Source of the DNA: Campylobacter concisus ATCC 51562
GTDB taxonomy: Bacteria > Campylobacterota > Campylobacteria > Campylobacterales > Campylobacteraceae
Assembly (NCBI RefSeq): GCF_000466745.1
Contig: NZ_ANNI01000001.1
Coordinates: 158,451 to 222,450 of the forward strand
Length of the DNA stretch: 64,000 nucleotides
Direction of reading: 5' to 3'
Shown: in pieces, positions 44,850 through 55,260 of the stretch
Layout of the letters: every line of letters begins with the position of its first letter
Numbering within the stretch: the stretch's first letter is position 1
The notes under the pieces: generated by a model
Told to the model about the DNA's origin: nothing
Databases searched by the model: none
The model's input: the letters and a program-made list of their open reading frames with translations, nothing else
Position numbers and translations under genes: made by a program

Positions 44850-45595
44850 TTAAAGATCGAGTCAAGTACCTTTTTGCCACTATCTAGGCTAAAGCCGCTT
44901 CTTAGCCCCTTTTCCTTCTCACTCATCACGTTAAATAGCCCATCTAGCGTCTTTCTTGTGATATATGCGTTTAGGTCCTCGCCGTCATCTGGCACATACT
45001 CGCTTGCACCTAAATTTTTAGCTAGGCTCTTTACTGATTTTATCGTTTCATTATTTTTTGCTGAGCCGACGATGAAAGAATTTAGCCCATTATAGGCAGT
45101 CGCAAAGCTATTATCACTCATCATTTTCTCAATTATTGGCGTAAATGCCGCCTTTAGCTTTTGGCTGGAGCTTTGCTGCAAATATTTCGTAACGCTGTCA
45201 CTGCCGCCGTTAAAGAGCTTTTTGACATCTGCTTCGCTCATATTTTTTATGCTTTCGCTAAAAATTTCAGCAGCCTTTGGCACGGCCGTGGTCGCAGCGT
45301 TGTTTATCGACTTGCTAAGGTCCTGCGCCCACTTCTCGCCGCCTACTTTTTTGGCTAAATTTGACGCCATCTCAAGGCTTTTTGGGAGCGGAATTTTAGC
45401 TGTGGCATTGTTTATAAAGCCCTCTTTTGAAAGCTCGCTAACAGCGGCATTTAGTGCCTCGCTAACTAGGCTTTTATAATCGCCACTTGATGCGTGAGTG
45501 GCTATTTTGACGCCTTTATTTATCATATCGTCCATGCTTGCGGCTTGTAAATTTAAAGCAAGCGCGCCACAAAGAATAACAAGAGATCTTTTCAT
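44846..45595 (-). CDS. DUF4197-family exported protein
   Basis: 249 residues. MKRSLVILCGALALNLQAASM is a Sec signal peptide. The rest is the helical DUF4197 domain (KIPLPKSLEMASNLAKKVGGE, TPIIEKMMSDNSFATAYN, KTLDGLFNVMSEKEKGLR), found in many Proteobacteria without a known role. Almost no cysteines. It precedes the EamA gene in an operon. Confidence 0.88.
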   Translation of the reverse strand: MKRSLVILCGALALNLQAASMDDMINKGVKIATHASSGDYKSLVSEALNAAVSELSKEGFINNATAKIPLPKSLEMASNLAKKVGGEKWAQDLSKSINNAATTAVPKAAEIFSESIKNMSEADVKKLFNGGSDSVTKYLQQSSSQKLKAAFTPIIEKMMSDNSFATAYNGLNSFIVGSAKNNETIKSVKSLAKNLGASEYVPDDGEDLNAYITRKTLDGLFNVMSEKEKGLRSGFSLDSGKKVLDSIFK

Positions 45596-45704
45596 CTTCT
45601 CTCCTTTTTAAATTTAAAGCAAAATCATACAAAAAATATCTAAACACTTAAAATAAATTTAATCTTTTTGCACTAGAATTCACCCTTTTTTCTAAAGGAA
45701 GATT

Positions 45705-46265
45705 ATGCAACTTTTACTTCTTAGCTTCGCTCTTAGTATGGATAGTGCGGCACTAAATATGGCAAATGGTGCAAGGTATAAAAATTTAGCTCTTAATAAA
45801 ATTTTATTTATTGCTTTTATGCTTGGCTTTTTTCAGTTTCTTATGCCGCTTCTTGGTTATCTTTTAGGTGTTAGTTTTGCAAAATTTATAAGCTCGGTTG
45901 ATCATTTTATTGCATTTTTTATACTTTGCTTTCTTGGTTTTAGAATGTTTAAAGAGGCCTGTAGCAAAGAGGAGTGTGAGTATCTTAAGATAGGATTTAA
46001 GACCATTTTGTATGGGGCGTTTGCTACTAGTGTGGATGCTCTTGCCGTTGGCGTCACACTTAGCTTTGAAGAGATAAATATCTTTCAAAGCTCACTCATC
46101 ATTGGTGTAGTCTGCTTTGCATTAAGTCTGATTGCTTTTTATATAGGTAAATTTATGGGTGAAATTTTAGAGAAAAAGGCGCTCTTTCTGGGAGGAGCGA
46201 TATTAATTTTTCTAGGTTTTAAAATTTTAATAACACATTTAATTGAAAGCGGCACAGTCCAGTAA
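45705..46265 (+). CDS. mntP: Manganese efflux pump MntP
   Basis: 186 residues, six membrane helices in two repeats. [19 protein letters not shown] (first) and [18 protein letters not shown] (second) carry the conserved Asp of the MntP/YebN family, with helix 5-6 [17 protein letters not shown]. It exports Mn2+ from the cytoplasm. ATG has an AAAGGAAG site. No yybP riboswitch is seen upstream. Confidence 0.93.
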   Translation: MQLLLLSFALSMDSAALNMANGARYKNLALNKILFIAFMLGFFQFLMPLLGYLLGVSFAKFISSVDHFIAFFILCFLGFRMFKEACSKEECEYLKIGFKTILYGAFATSVDALAVGVTLSFEEINIFQSSLIIGVVCFALSLIAFYIGKFMGEILEKKALFLGGAILIFLGFKILITHLIESGTVQ

Positions 46266-46347
46266 AATTTAAAATAACAATTAAAAATAATATTTAAGAT
46301 TAACTATATTTTAAAGCTTATATGGATAAGATTTTGATTTTTAGAAG

Positions 46348-46422
46348 TGGTGACCCATACGAGACTCGAACTCGTGTTACCGCCGTGAAAGGGCGATGTC
46401 CTAACCGCTAGACGAATGGGCC
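46348..46422 (-). tRNA. tRNA-Glu (TTC)
   Basis: 75 bases with CCA. Read on the minus strand: acceptor GGCCCAT with ATGGGTC, the D arm, CGCCCTTTCACGGCGG with anticodon TTC, T loop TTCGAGT. A TATAAT at 46450-46445 (minus) lies about 23 bases before its 5' end and is a good -10. Confidence 0.97.
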
Positions 46423-46490
46423 ACATGTCGGTTATGAAATTGGGATTATATTTCTTTTATACTTAATTTTAGTTTAATAAGGAAAAATTT

Positions 46491-46961
46491 TTGAAAAATT
46501 TTTTATTTACTTTGTTATCTGTTTTTATTTTTACAGGTTGCGTAGCTACCAAAACGCCGCAAAATTCACAAGCTTTTCAAGTTACTTTATTTTCTCCAAT
46601 GATCAAGATAAATGACGTTGGATTTTTCCATAAATATAAAAATGAGCTAAATTTGCAAATTTATAGCTCCGGTGTAAACACCGCAAATATAAGCATAAGA
46701 GATAAAATTTGCATAAATAATGCTTGCTTTAACAAGACTGAGTTTAATGAGAAATTTTTTCTAGCCCCGCATTATGAGAGCCTTTTTGAGGAAATTTTGC
46801 AAAAAGAAAAGATTTATGATGGCAAAGGCTTGGTGAATACGGAGTGTGGTTTTAGTCAAGATCTAAGTTCATATTTTATAAAATACGAGGTTTGCGATAA
46901 CTACGTCAAATTTATAGATAGCAAAAATAAAATAAGAGTGATAATAAAAGAGTTAAAATGA
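46491..46961 (+). CDS. Small lipoprotein of unknown function
   Basis: 156 residues from a TTG start preceded by [22 protein letters not shown] is a lipoprotein signal with lipobox FTGC, so Cys17 is lipidated. The mature part has several cysteines (about 72, 77, 118, 133) that may pair. Its stop overlaps the ATG of nfo, so the two are translated together. No domain is recognised. Confidence 0.75.
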   Translation: MKNFLFTLLSVFIFTGCVATKTPQNSQAFQVTLFSPMIKINDVGFFHKYKNELNLQIYSSGVNTANISIRDKICINNACFNKTEFNEKFFLAPHYESLFEEILQKEKIYDGKGLVNTECGFSQDLSSYFIKYEVCDNYVKFIDSKNKIRVIIKELK

Positions 46962-47809
46962 GATACATCGGAGCTCACGTAAGTGCGGCTGGGGGCGTGT
47001 TTAATGCACCTTTAAATGCTGCAAAAATAGGAGCAAATGCCTTTGCACTTTTTACAAAAAATCAACGCCAGTGGAATGCAAAAGAGCTAAGCGTCAGCGA
47101 AATAGAGCAGTTTAAAGAAAATCTAAAAATTTCTGGCATAAGCACAAAGCATGTTTTGCCACACAGTAGTTACTTGATAAATTTAGGCCATCCGGATGAG
47201 GAGGCAAGAGCAAAGTCGCTTGAAGCCTTTGTGGATGAGATAGATCGCGCCAGTAAGCTTGGGCTAGAGCTTTTAAATTTTCATCCAGGCTCACATCTAA
47301 AACAAATAAGCGAAAAAGAGTGCTTAGATAATATCGCAAACTGCATGAACGTGGCACTTAAACGCACAAGCGGTGTAAAGCTAGTCATCGAAAATACAGC
47401 TGCACAAGGCTCAAATTTAGGCTCTAGTTTTAAGCAGCTTGCTTATTTGATAGAGCGAGCAGATGATGAGAGTAGGGTTGGTGTTTGTTTTGATACCTGT
47501 CACGCATTTGCTGCTGGATATGATCTAAGGAGTAAAGAGGCTTATGCTAAAACTATGGGGGAATTTGATGCGATCATCGGCTATAAATTTTTATCCGGTA
47601 TGCATTTAAATGATGCAAAATTTGGGCTTGGTTCAAAAAAAGATAGACATGAGAGTCTTGGCAAAGGCGAGCTTGGATTTAGTGCTTTTAAAAATATAAT
47701 AAATGATGATAAAATAGGCGAAATTCCTTTAATATTAGAGACGATTGACGAGAGTATTTGGGAAGACGAGATAAAAATTTTAAGAAATTTCGAAAAGGAA
47801 AAACTATGA
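46958..47809 (+). CDS. nfo: Deoxyribonuclease IV (endonuclease IV)
   Basis: 283 residues. [20 protein letters not shown] opens it, [40 protein letters not shown] and [19 protein letters not shown] hold the three-zinc ligands of the Nfo TIM barrel. AP endonuclease in base-excision repair. Follows the lipoprotein gene with an ATGA overlap; its last codons overlap the start of the next gene (47806) by four bases. Confidence 0.97.
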   Translation: MRYIGAHVSAAGGVFNAPLNAAKIGANAFALFTKNQRQWNAKELSVSEIEQFKENLKISGISTKHVLPHSSYLINLGHPDEEARAKSLEAFVDEIDRASKLGLELLNFHPGSHLKQISEKECLDNIANCMNVALKRTSGVKLVIENTAAQGSNLGSSFKQLAYLIERADDESRVGVCFDTCHAFAAGYDLRSKEAYAKTMGEFDAIIGYKFLSGMHLNDAKFGLGSKKDRHESLGKGELGFSAFKNIINDDKIGEIPLILETIDESIWEDEIKILRNFEKEKL

Positions 47810-49035
47810 AAAAAGTGCTATTAAGCATTATTGCAACATCTACTTTGCTAAATGCTGGAGGCTATAAGGTTCCTGAGCAAAGTGCTGATTCTTTAGGCCT
47901 TGCTGCTAGCAACGTGGCCTTTAGTTTTGGGGCTGATGCGGCGTATTTTAACCCTGCAAATATGATGTTTTTAGACGGGCTTCACCATTTTGAAAGCACG
48001 CTTGGCTGGTTTCATATAAATAAGCTTGAGTTTAAAAGTGATAGTGGTAAAAGCTATGGGTCAGAAAAATTTGACTCGCTAGCTGGTACATTTAGTTTTG
48101 TAACGCCAGAAATTTATGAAAACTGGAAATTTGGTTTAGCTCTTGCCGTTCCTGCTGCTGTTGGTGTATCATGGGAGGATCCAGCTACCGCATTTACCGC
48201 TAAAAGGTTTAAGCTACAAGTTGTTGAGCTAAATCCAACCGTAGCTTACCGCATAAACGATAAGCTCGCCGTTGCTCTTGGTGCTAGAGGCGTTTACACC
48301 AAAGGTAAGATAGCAAGTGACTTTGGACGAATAGGCTACAGAGAGATAAAAGGCGATGGTATGGGCTATGGCTATAATGTCGCGCTTACTTATAGACCTA
48401 TTGAGGATTTAAGCTTTGCTGTTACTTACCGCTCAAATGTAAATTTAGAACTTAAAGGCCATACAGATGCTGATTTTAACGGAGCGCTATCGCTTATAAG
48501 CTATCATGGCAAAACAAAAGTCGAGATCCCACTTCCTGCTCAGCTTGTGCTTGCTGCTGGATATAAATTTAGCGATTTTACTCTTTTACTAGCTTTTGAG
48601 AGGACGTATTGGTCTAAATTTAAAGGCTATGACTTTGAATACATGGATAAAGGCCCAGCTCACTCGCATCCAGCTTTTGCAAGATTCATGGACGATCCAG
48701 TCATAAAAAATGCAAAAGATACAAATACATACAGACTAGGTCTTGCCTACGACGTAAATGAAAAATTTAGGCTAATGGCTGGCTTTGCCTATGATGAAGA
48801 CATTACAAGCAGTAAGCATACTGGATTAGAGCTTCCAAATACTACATCTAAGGTGTATTCTTTTGGAGTAAATTATAAATTTACGCCAAATCTTGAAATG
48901 GCACTTGGATATGTTTATCAACACCGTGACAAAAAGCGTGCAACAAGTATTTCAACAGCTAATGGAAAAATGTCAGGGGAATTTGATACTGGTACGATCC
49001 AAATCCTTGGTACGACTTTTAAATATACATTTTAG
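47806..49035 (+). CDS. FadL-type outer-membrane lipid transporter
   Basis: 409 residues from ATG 47806 with AAGGAAAA before it; an in-frame earlier start at 47758 is not used. [18 protein letters not shown] is the signal peptide. [23 protein letters not shown] is the FadL hatch N terminus, and the rest is a beta-barrel with alternating aromatic strands, ending [10 protein letters not shown] with a terminal Phe. It should import long-chain fatty acids or similar hydrophobic compounds. An acyl-CoA ligase follows in 12 bases. Confidence 0.9.
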   Translation: MKKVLLSIIATSTLLNAGGYKVPEQSADSLGLAASNVAFSFGADAAYFNPANMMFLDGLHHFESTLGWFHINKLEFKSDSGKSYGSEKFDSLAGTFSFVTPEIYENWKFGLALAVPAAVGVSWEDPATAFTAKRFKLQVVELNPTVAYRINDKLAVALGARGVYTKGKIASDFGRIGYREIKGDGMGYGYNVALTYRPIEDLSFAVTYRSNVNLELKGHTDADFNGALSLISYHGKTKVEIPLPAQLVLAAGYKFSDFTLLLAFERTYWSKFKGYDFEYMDKGPAHSHPAFARFMDDPVIKNAKDTNTYRLGLAYDVNEKFRLMAGFAYDEDITSSKHTGLELPNTTSKVYSFGVNYKFTPNLEMALGYVYQHRDKKRATSISTANGKMSGEFDTGTIQILGTTFKYTF

Positions 49036-49047
49036 TTAGGGTCAGTA

Positions 49048-50724
49048 ATGCGATACTCTTATAATAATTTTTATGAAATTTTAACCAAAGTAGCAAAGGA
49101 AAATCCAAATCAAGTAGTTCTTTTTGAAGAAAAAGAGAAGCTAAAATATCGCGAATTAAAGCAAAATGTCGATAAAGTGGCGGCTTATTTGCAACTTGCT
49201 GGAGTAAAATTTGGTGATAAAGTAGCTATGGCGGTTACAAACTCAAAAGAATTTATCATCTCATACCTTGCGACAACCGCAATAGGCGGTATCGCAGTGC
49301 CTATGAATACTTTTTTAAAAGCAAACGAGTTTGAATATATCATAAATGATTGCGGTGCAAAGGTGCTTTTTGCGTCTAGCTCGCTTGCAAAAGAGTTAAT
49401 CGCATTAAATGAGCTTGAAATTTTAAGAAAGATAATCTGGATCGGAGCAATACCAAAGAAACTTCAAAGTGCTTCAAAAGATGAATATATAGACACTGAT
49501 GAAGAGTATGGCGAGAGCGCGTATCTTACTTCAACACCTCAAATTTCAAAAGAGGATATGAGTAAGGGCTATGAAAATAATGGTCTTGTTAAAAACGTAA
49601 ATTTTGCAGAAACTCTAAATCATAAATATGCTCTTAGTATCGCAAAGCATCCGAAAATAGATGATTTAATGCATATAATTTATACTTCAGGCACTACTGG
49701 CAAGCCAAAGGGTGCGATGATAAGCTATAAAAATATCTTTTCAAATTTAATTGGAGCTCATGATCGTTTTATTGTTAAAACGAGCGATAGGTTTATTGTA
49801 TTTTTGCCTATGTTTCATAGTTTTACGCTAACTGCAATGGTGTTGCTTCCGATATTTGCGAGTGCATCGATGGTACTTGTAAAGTCAGTATTTCCATTTT
49901 CAAATGTATTAAAGCAAACTTTGTTAAAGCGTGTAACTGTATTTTTGGGAATCCCAGCTATCTATACAGCTATCGGTAAGGCAAAAATTCCTTGGTATTT
50001 TAGATGGTTTAACCGCATTAGATTATTTGTAAGTGGTGCAGCTCCGCTTGCAAAGCAGACGATAGATGACTTTAGAGTGAAATTTCCACGCGCGACACTT
50101 GTCGAGGGATATGGCCTTAGCGAATGCTCGCCAGTTGTAGCTGCAAATTTATATGATAAACAAAAGCTTTTAAGTGTAGGGCCTGTGCTTGATGGATATG
50201 AGGTGAAGATAGTAAATGATGAGATGATGGAGCTTCCAGTTGGCCAGATCGGTGAGATCATTGTAAAGGGTGACTGTGTCATGCAAGGCTACTATGGTAT
50301 GCCAAGCATCACTGATGAGACCATCATAAATGGCTGGTTAAAGACTGGAGACCTTGGCAAAGTCGATGAAGAGGGCTTTATCTATATCGTTGATCGTAAA
50401 AAAGATCTTATCATATCAAAGGGTATCAACATCTATCCGCGCGAGATCGAAGAGGTTATTTACAAACTTGAAGCAGTTGAAGCAACAGCGGTAATTGGCG
50501 TAAAAGATGTACATGCCGATGAAGAGGTTGTGGCGTTTATTCAGGTAAAAGATGGCATGGATCTTGATGAAAAAACAGTAAGAGAGCATTTGAAGAAAAA
50601 TTTAGCAAATTTCAAGATACCAAAGAGTATCTATTTTGCCGAAGAGTTGCCTAGAAATGCTACTGGCAAGGTGCTAAAACGTGTATTAAAAGAGCAAATA
50701 GAGCAGATGAAGGATAAATTTTAG
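49048..50724 (+). CDS. Long-chain acyl-CoA synthetase-like protein
   Basis: 558 residues of the AMP-binding (ANL) fold. YTSGTTGKPKGAMISYKNIF is the P-loop-like motif A3, VEGYGLSECSPVVAANLY motif A5, GWLKTGDLGKVDEEGFIYIV with RKKDLIISKGINIYPREIEE motif A7-A8, and GKVLKRVLKE the terminal catalytic Lys. It activates a carboxylic acid, most likely a fatty acid taken up by the FadL partner. There are no beta-oxidation genes in the window. Confidence 0.88.
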   Translation: MRYSYNNFYEILTKVAKENPNQVVLFEEKEKLKYRELKQNVDKVAAYLQLAGVKFGDKVAMAVTNSKEFIISYLATTAIGGIAVPMNTFLKANEFEYIINDCGAKVLFASSSLAKELIALNELEILRKIIWIGAIPKKLQSASKDEYIDTDEEYGESAYLTSTPQISKEDMSKGYENNGLVKNVNFAETLNHKYALSIAKHPKIDDLMHIIYTSGTTGKPKGAMISYKNIFSNLIGAHDRFIVKTSDRFIVFLPMFHSFTLTAMVLLPIFASASMVLVKSVFPFSNVLKQTLLKRVTVFLGIPAIYTAIGKAKIPWYFRWFNRIRLFVSGAAPLAKQTIDDFRVKFPRATLVEGYGLSECSPVVAANLYDKQKLLSVGPVLDGYEVKIVNDEMMELPVGQIGEIIVKGDCVMQGYYGMPSITDETIINGWLKTGDLGKVDEEGFIYIVDRKKDLIISKGINIYPREIEEVIYKLEAVEATAVIGVKDVHADEEVVAFIQVKDGMDLDEKTVREHLKKNLANFKIPKSIYFAEELPRNATGKVLKRVLKEQIEQMKDKF

Positions 50725-52457
50725 TGAAATACTTGCTTGATTTTTTAAACCAGGACCTCAAAAAAAGTAAAATTTACGAGCTGATAAAGTGCGGCGATGA
50801 AGAGGGAGAAATTTTAAAATATCTAAGTAAAGCTTATGTGCAAGGAACGGCTAATATGAGCGTTTTTGAGCTACTTGGAGCAGTCTTTGGCACACAAAAT
50901 GATAAGCAGCTTTTGTATCTAAAATTTATAAAAAATTTGCTTGATAGCGGTTGGATTGTACAAAATTATAGTCTTTTTAAAATACCTGAGAGCACGCAAA
51001 GGGCTTCAGCTCAAGGACTTCTTTCGTTGCTTCATTCTGAAATTTCTCTATCAGCCACATTTTTAAAAATTCTTGAAGATGGCAACGCTGATATAAATTT
51101 ACCAGAGCTTGCGCCATATGAGGATCATTTGGAGTATTTAAAAGATCAGTTTTTAAAAGTAGAGCTTTACTCAAAGGCTGCTATTTTTGGCGATGGCTCA
51201 AGTGATGCAAAAAAGCGCATAAATGAGCAAATTTCTGAGCTTACAAAGCGAATCAACGAGCGCGTCAAACTAAGCAAGATTAGCCTAAAAATAGAGCAAA
51301 TTTTTAAAGAAAATTCGCTTGATGAAAAAGAGCAGATTATATTTTTAGCCCTTTTAAAAGAGGAATATGCGGGCGACTTTGAAAATGGTCGCGACCTAAA
51401 CACGCTAGTTGGACTAATAAGCAAAGACGAGCTTGAACGTATCAAAAATCGTACTCTTTTAGAGGATGGCTCAAGGCTCATCGAGGGCGCTCTAATCGAC
51501 TATGACGAGGTTTTAAACGCTTATGGCAACGTAAGCAAGAGCTTTTTTATAAATGAAGAAATTTTGCAAAGCATAATGCACCCAAAAAATGACAAAAATA
51601 GCAAGAAAATCAAGATCGAAAGCCTAGTAAAAGAGCAAGAAATTTTTGAGCTTATAGAGCCAGTAACGAGCCTAGAAGACGTCGTGCTAAACGAAAAGAC
51701 AAAGCAGCTTTTAAGTACGATACTAAAGCAAGTCGATAAAAAAGTGCTTGCTAGACTTAGCAGCTGGGGCATAAAAACTAGAAAAAATATAGATGCCAAG
51801 ATCATCTTTTACGGTGAGCCTGGCACTGGTAAGACTATGAGTGCAGTTGGGCTTGCAAAGAGCCTAAAGAAGCAAATTTTAAGCTTTGACTGTTCAAAAA
51901 TTTTAAGTAAATATGTCGGCGAGAGCGAGCAAAATGTAAGGAAAATTTTTGATACTTACAAAGAAATTTGCAAAAAAAGTGGCAGCGAGCCGGTGCTCTT
52001 GCTAAATGAGGCCGATCAGTTCTTAAGCACGAGAGTGGAGAGCTCGAGCGGGGCTGAGAAGATGCATAATCAAATGCAAAATATCTTTTTAGAGCAGATC
52101 GAGCGTTTTGAGGGCGTGCTGATCGCCACGACAAATTTTTTACAAAGCCTTGATGTGGCGTTTTCTAGAAGGTTTGACTATAAGATCGAGTTTAAAAAGC
52201 CTGATTATAACGGCAGGCTTGCCATTTGGCGTAAAATTTTGCCTGAAAATGCAAGCTTTGAAGATGGCTTTAGCGTAGAAAGACTGGCTGAGTTTAACCT
52301 AAGTGGCGCGCAGATCGTCCTTGCGCTAAAAAATACCGCATTGAAAGTTGCGATAAAAGATGATGGGATTTTTACCTTTGAGGACTTCAAAACGACGATA
52401 GAGCGCGAGCTAAACTCAAGTTTTGGCGAAGATAAGAAGATGGGATTTGGCTCTTAA
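50724..52457 (+). CDS. AAA ATPase with unusual Walker B (NEAD)
   Basis: 577 residues. GTG start overlaps the previous stop. The N-terminal half (to about 350) is a helical region without recognised domain. The AAA module follows: Walker A YGEPGTGKTMSA at about residues 358-369, Walker B VLLLNEADQFL with Asn where Asp is usual, and FSRRFDYKIEF with the arginine-finger region. The Glu of Walker B is kept. It may be a chaperone-like or remodelling ATPase; function unknown. A decayed copy of its 3' end lies just downstream. Confidence 0.75.
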   Translation: MKYLLDFLNQDLKKSKIYELIKCGDEEGEILKYLSKAYVQGTANMSVFELLGAVFGTQNDKQLLYLKFIKNLLDSGWIVQNYSLFKIPESTQRASAQGLLSLLHSEISLSATFLKILEDGNADINLPELAPYEDHLEYLKDQFLKVELYSKAAIFGDGSSDAKKRINEQISELTKRINERVKLSKISLKIEQIFKENSLDEKEQIIFLALLKEEYAGDFENGRDLNTLVGLISKDELERIKNRTLLEDGSRLIEGALIDYDEVLNAYGNVSKSFFINEEILQSIMHPKNDKNSKKIKIESLVKEQEIFELIEPVTSLEDVVLNEKTKQLLSTILKQVDKKVLARLSSWGIKTRKNIDAKIIFYGEPGTGKTMSAVGLAKSLKKQILSFDCSKILSKYVGESEQNVRKIFDTYKEICKKSGSEPVLLLNEADQFLSTRVESSSGAEKMHNQMQNIFLEQIERFEGVLIATTNFLQSLDVAFSRRFDYKIEFKKPDYNGRLAIWRKILPENASFEDGFSVERLAEFNLSGAQIVLALKNTALKVAIKDDGIFTFEDFKTTIERELNSSFGEDKKMGFGS

Positions 52458-52559
52458 GCCTTTCTCTCTTGATTCTATTGTTTGTATAAATTTAAACAAA
52501 TATAAATATAGCAAGAGCCACTGACATTGACGAGAAATTTGCTTTTATCTAATTAGAAT

Positions 52560-52655
52560 TTATGCGTTTGCCGCCGCCAAAGTCAGGGAAAGTGTAAGCT
52601 AAACTCAAGCTTTGATGAGAAAAAATAGGTCTTGGCTCTTAAGCTCTTTCAAAAT
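52560..52655 (+). pseudogene. Decayed duplicate of the ATPase gene 3' end
   Basis: AAGCTAAACTCAAGCTTTGA (52597-52616), ten further bases and TAGGTCTTGGCTCTTAAGC (52627-52645) copy the end of the ATPase gene (GAGCTAAACTCAAGTTTTGG from 52406, then TGGGATTTGGCTCTTAAGC at 52441-52459), with changes and small gaps. The 40 bases before it also partly match. So a tail of the gene was duplicated in tandem about 190 bases on and then decayed. Confidence 0.6.
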
Positions 52656-53246
52656 TTACATCTTATATGGCATATACTTTTTGTTGCGAGGCGAAGTTTA
52701 AAGTGCCAGAGATTACGATCTAAAAGTAAAATTTTGCTTTCATAGTTAAATTTACGCCATGATTGCCACTAAAATTTACAGCAAGACAGATATCAGCATA
52801 TTATAAATTTAGCTCACCCGCCTATCTCTAATTTATTATCGCAGACTTTGTAAATGGGTAGTTTTTGTAAAACCCAAATTTTGGAATTTGCCCACTTTGT
52901 GATCGCTGTTTGGAATGCATATTTGCACGTTTGGTGCTTTAAAAAAGTTTTATTAAAACCTTGTCATTTTGTGTAATACAAAAATAGCCGTCTCACGAAG
53001 TCTAAAATAAAAAGCCTCATAAATTTCAAATTCTCTTTTATGATATTTGTAGCAGTGCTTTTTGAAATTAAAAAAGAGATGAGAAAATATAAATTTATAA
53101 GTCTTTGAGCGCAATTTTTACATCCGAAGTAAAGAAGTAATGCGACAATGAATATAAAAATTTTGATTATATTTTTGGCAAAATCCAAAAAGTCATAAAA
53201 TTTTTAGCGGTCAAATTTTGTAAAAAGGCTTATAAATTTTAGAAAT
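52656..53246. other. Non-coding gap between ATPase remnant and fliI
   Basis: About 590 bases, AT-rich, no convincing gene. A minus-strand frame (52964-53188, TTG start) has no ribosome-binding site and is not listed. GTAAATGGGTAGTTTTTGTAA is an isolated stretch. Bases near 53200 lead to the fliI stop. Confidence 0.5.
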
Positions 53247-54554
53247 TTACTGATTGATCTTATCGAGTAGCTCTTCGACCTCTTCAAGCGCAAAGACCTC
53301 TTCTGAGCTTTGTTTCAAGAAATTTTCCATAAATTCTTTTTTCGAGATCGCAAGGTCAAGCTCCTTGTCGCTACCCTTTTGATAAGCACCGATGCGAAGC
53401 AAGACCTCATTTTCTTTTAAAAGCGAGTAAAGGCGCTTAAATTTCATCGCATTTAGCTTATGCTCTTTACTGATCACATCTCCCATGACACGCGAGGCCG
53501 AGTTTTGGATATTGATAGGTGGGTAAATTCCAAAGTCCGTTAGCTCGCGGCTTAGCACGATGTGTCCGTCTAGAATAGAGCGACTTTGGTCAGCTATCGG
53601 ATCGCTCATATCATCACCCTCGACAAGCACGGTGAAAAACGCCGTTATACTGCCCTTGCCCTCTTCTTTGCCAGCACGCTCCATTAGCTGAGGCAAGAGT
53701 GTGAGCGAGCTTGGTGGATAGCCTTTTGATGTAGGCGGCTCGCCAAGTGCAAGGCCGATCTCACGCTGCGCCATCGCAAAACGTGTCACGCTATCCATGA
53801 TGAAAAGCACATCATTACCTTGCTGTTTGAAGTATTCAGCCACGCTCATCGCGCAAAATGCACCATATTTTCGCATGAGTGAGCTATCATCGCTGGTTGC
53901 TACGATGATAACCGTGCCCTCCAGATCGCCACCTAGGTTTTTTTCTATAAATTCAGGCACCTCACGGCCACGCTCGCCTATTAGCGCGACTACTTTTATG
54001 GGAGCTAGTGTGTTTTTTACGATCATGCCCATGAGGGTTGATTTGCCCACGCCTGAGCCTGCAAAAATTCCTAGCTTTTGCCCCTTGCCGCAAGTAAGCA
54101 GTCCATCTATCGTCTTTATACCAACGCTAAAAGGCTCATTTATAAGCCCTCTCTTCATCGCATCTATCGGTGCTCTCATGATCGGCATATATTCAGTCGT
54201 TTCAATCACTCCTTTGCCGTCAATCGGCTTCATAAATGGATCGACCACGCGGCCTAGTAAATTTGGCCCCACAGGTATGCTCATACCTTGATCACTTTCG
54301 TAGACAAAGTCGCCTATCCTAAAGCCCTCGACAAAGCCAAATGGGCTGATATAAGCGCCATCTGTCTTTATTTGCGTAACCATGCCAAGACCATTTTTGC
54401 TCTTATCTTTTGCAACTATTCGCACGATGTCACCGATACTTGGACGAAGTCCAGTGATCTCGATAGTTGTAGCTGTGATTTTGGTTATGATGCCAAAGGT
54501 GTTTGAGAGTTTCACACCCTCTTTAAGCTTTAAATTTATATGCTCTAAGCTCAA
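53247..54554 (-). CDS. fliI: Flagellum-specific ATPase FliI
   Basis: 435 residues. Walker [10 protein letters not shown] (165-173), [13 protein letters not shown] with the catalytic Glu region, [16 protein letters not shown] with Walker B, and [14 protein letters not shown] are the F1/T3SS-ATPase signatures; [29 protein letters not shown] is the conserved C-terminal block of FliI. It drives export of flagellar proteins. Head of a minus pair with folE upstream (ATGA-type four-base overlap). Confidence 0.97.
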   Translation of the reverse strand: MSLEHINLKLKEGVKLSNTFGIITKITATTIEITGLRPSIGDIVRIVAKDKSKNGLGMVTQIKTDGAYISPFGFVEGFRIGDFVYESDQGMSIPVGPNLLGRVVDPFMKPIDGKGVIETTEYMPIMRAPIDAMKRGLINEPFSVGIKTIDGLLTCGKGQKLGIFAGSGVGKSTLMGMIVKNTLAPIKVVALIGERGREVPEFIEKNLGGDLEGTVIIVATSDDSSLMRKYGAFCAMSVAEYFKQQGNDVLFIMDSVTRFAMAQREIGLALGEPPTSKGYPPSSLTLLPQLMERAGKEEGKGSITAFFTVLVEGDDMSDPIADQSRSILDGHIVLSRELTDFGIYPPINIQNSASRVMGDVISKEHKLNAMKFKRLYSLLKENEVLLRIGAYQKGSDKELDLAISKKEFMENFLKQSSEEVFALEEVEELLDKINQ

Positions 54555-55123
54555 AAATGCGTTTCCCTAGGAGAGTTTATAAGCGAGAAAAATTCTCGTC
54601 TTGTGTCTGCGTTTTTGATAAAGCAGCCTCTAAGCGCTGAGGTTGTCGTAGTTGAGTTTATCTTTTGCACACCTCTCATCTCAACGCACATATGTCTAGC
54701 CTCGACGACAACTCCAACACCTTTTGGAGCGATTACGTCCTCAAGCGCTTTTGCGATCTGCTCAGTCATCTGCTCTTGAATTTGCAAGCGTCTTGCGTAG
54801 ATATTTACCATGCGTGGAATTTTACTAAGGCCAACGACCTTGCCATTTGGAATGTATGCCACATGCACGCGGCCGATAATAGGCAACAAATGGTGCTCGC
54901 AAAGGCTGTAAAACTCGATGTTTCGCATGAGAACCATCTCATTATTTGAGCTAGTAAAAAGTGCGTCACCAAGAACCTCTTTTGGATCTTCATCATATCC
55001 GCTAGTTAGAAATTTAAATGCTTTAAAGACACGCTCAGGCGTCTTTATAAGCCCTTCTCTATTTGGATCTTCGCCTATTATTGTTAGCATGTTTTTAACC
55101 GAATTTTCAAAACTCTCTTGCAT
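54551..55123 (-). CDS. folE: GTP cyclohydrolase I
   Basis: 190 residues. [18 protein letters not shown] carries the zinc ligands (Cys, His) and the active-site His; [14 protein letters not shown] is replaced here by [15 protein letters not shown], with the third ligand Cys. First step of folate synthesis: GTP to dihydroneopterin triphosphate. Precedes fliI and stands divergent from tig; this order matches C. jejuni. Confidence 0.97.
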   Translation of the reverse strand: MQESFENSVKNMLTIIGEDPNREGLIKTPERVFKAFKFLTSGYDEDPKEVLGDALFTSSNNEMVLMRNIEFYSLCEHHLLPIIGRVHVAYIPNGKVVGLSKIPRMVNIYARRLQIQEQMTEQIAKALEDVIAPKGVGVVVEARHMCVEMRGVQKINSTTTTSALRGCFIKNADTRREFFSLINSPRETHF

Positions 55124-55260
55124 AAATTTTCTCCATAATTTTATTGTTAGATTCTACGTTAAAACGCCTTTTATATCTATAAAAATTTACAAATTTACAA
55201 TGAAATAAGGAAAAATCTGCTATATTTTGGGCTAAAAATTTGTATTCATAAAGGAATTAG

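Noticed and set aside
45600..45704. Possible manganese riboswitch before mntP
   Set aside because: No conserved yybP-ykoY core and too little structure in this short, AT-rich gap.
52964..53188. Minus-strand 74-codon frame with hydrophobic start
   Set aside because: TTG start without ribosome-binding site, AT-driven hydrophobic composition, no family, and isolated in a gap.
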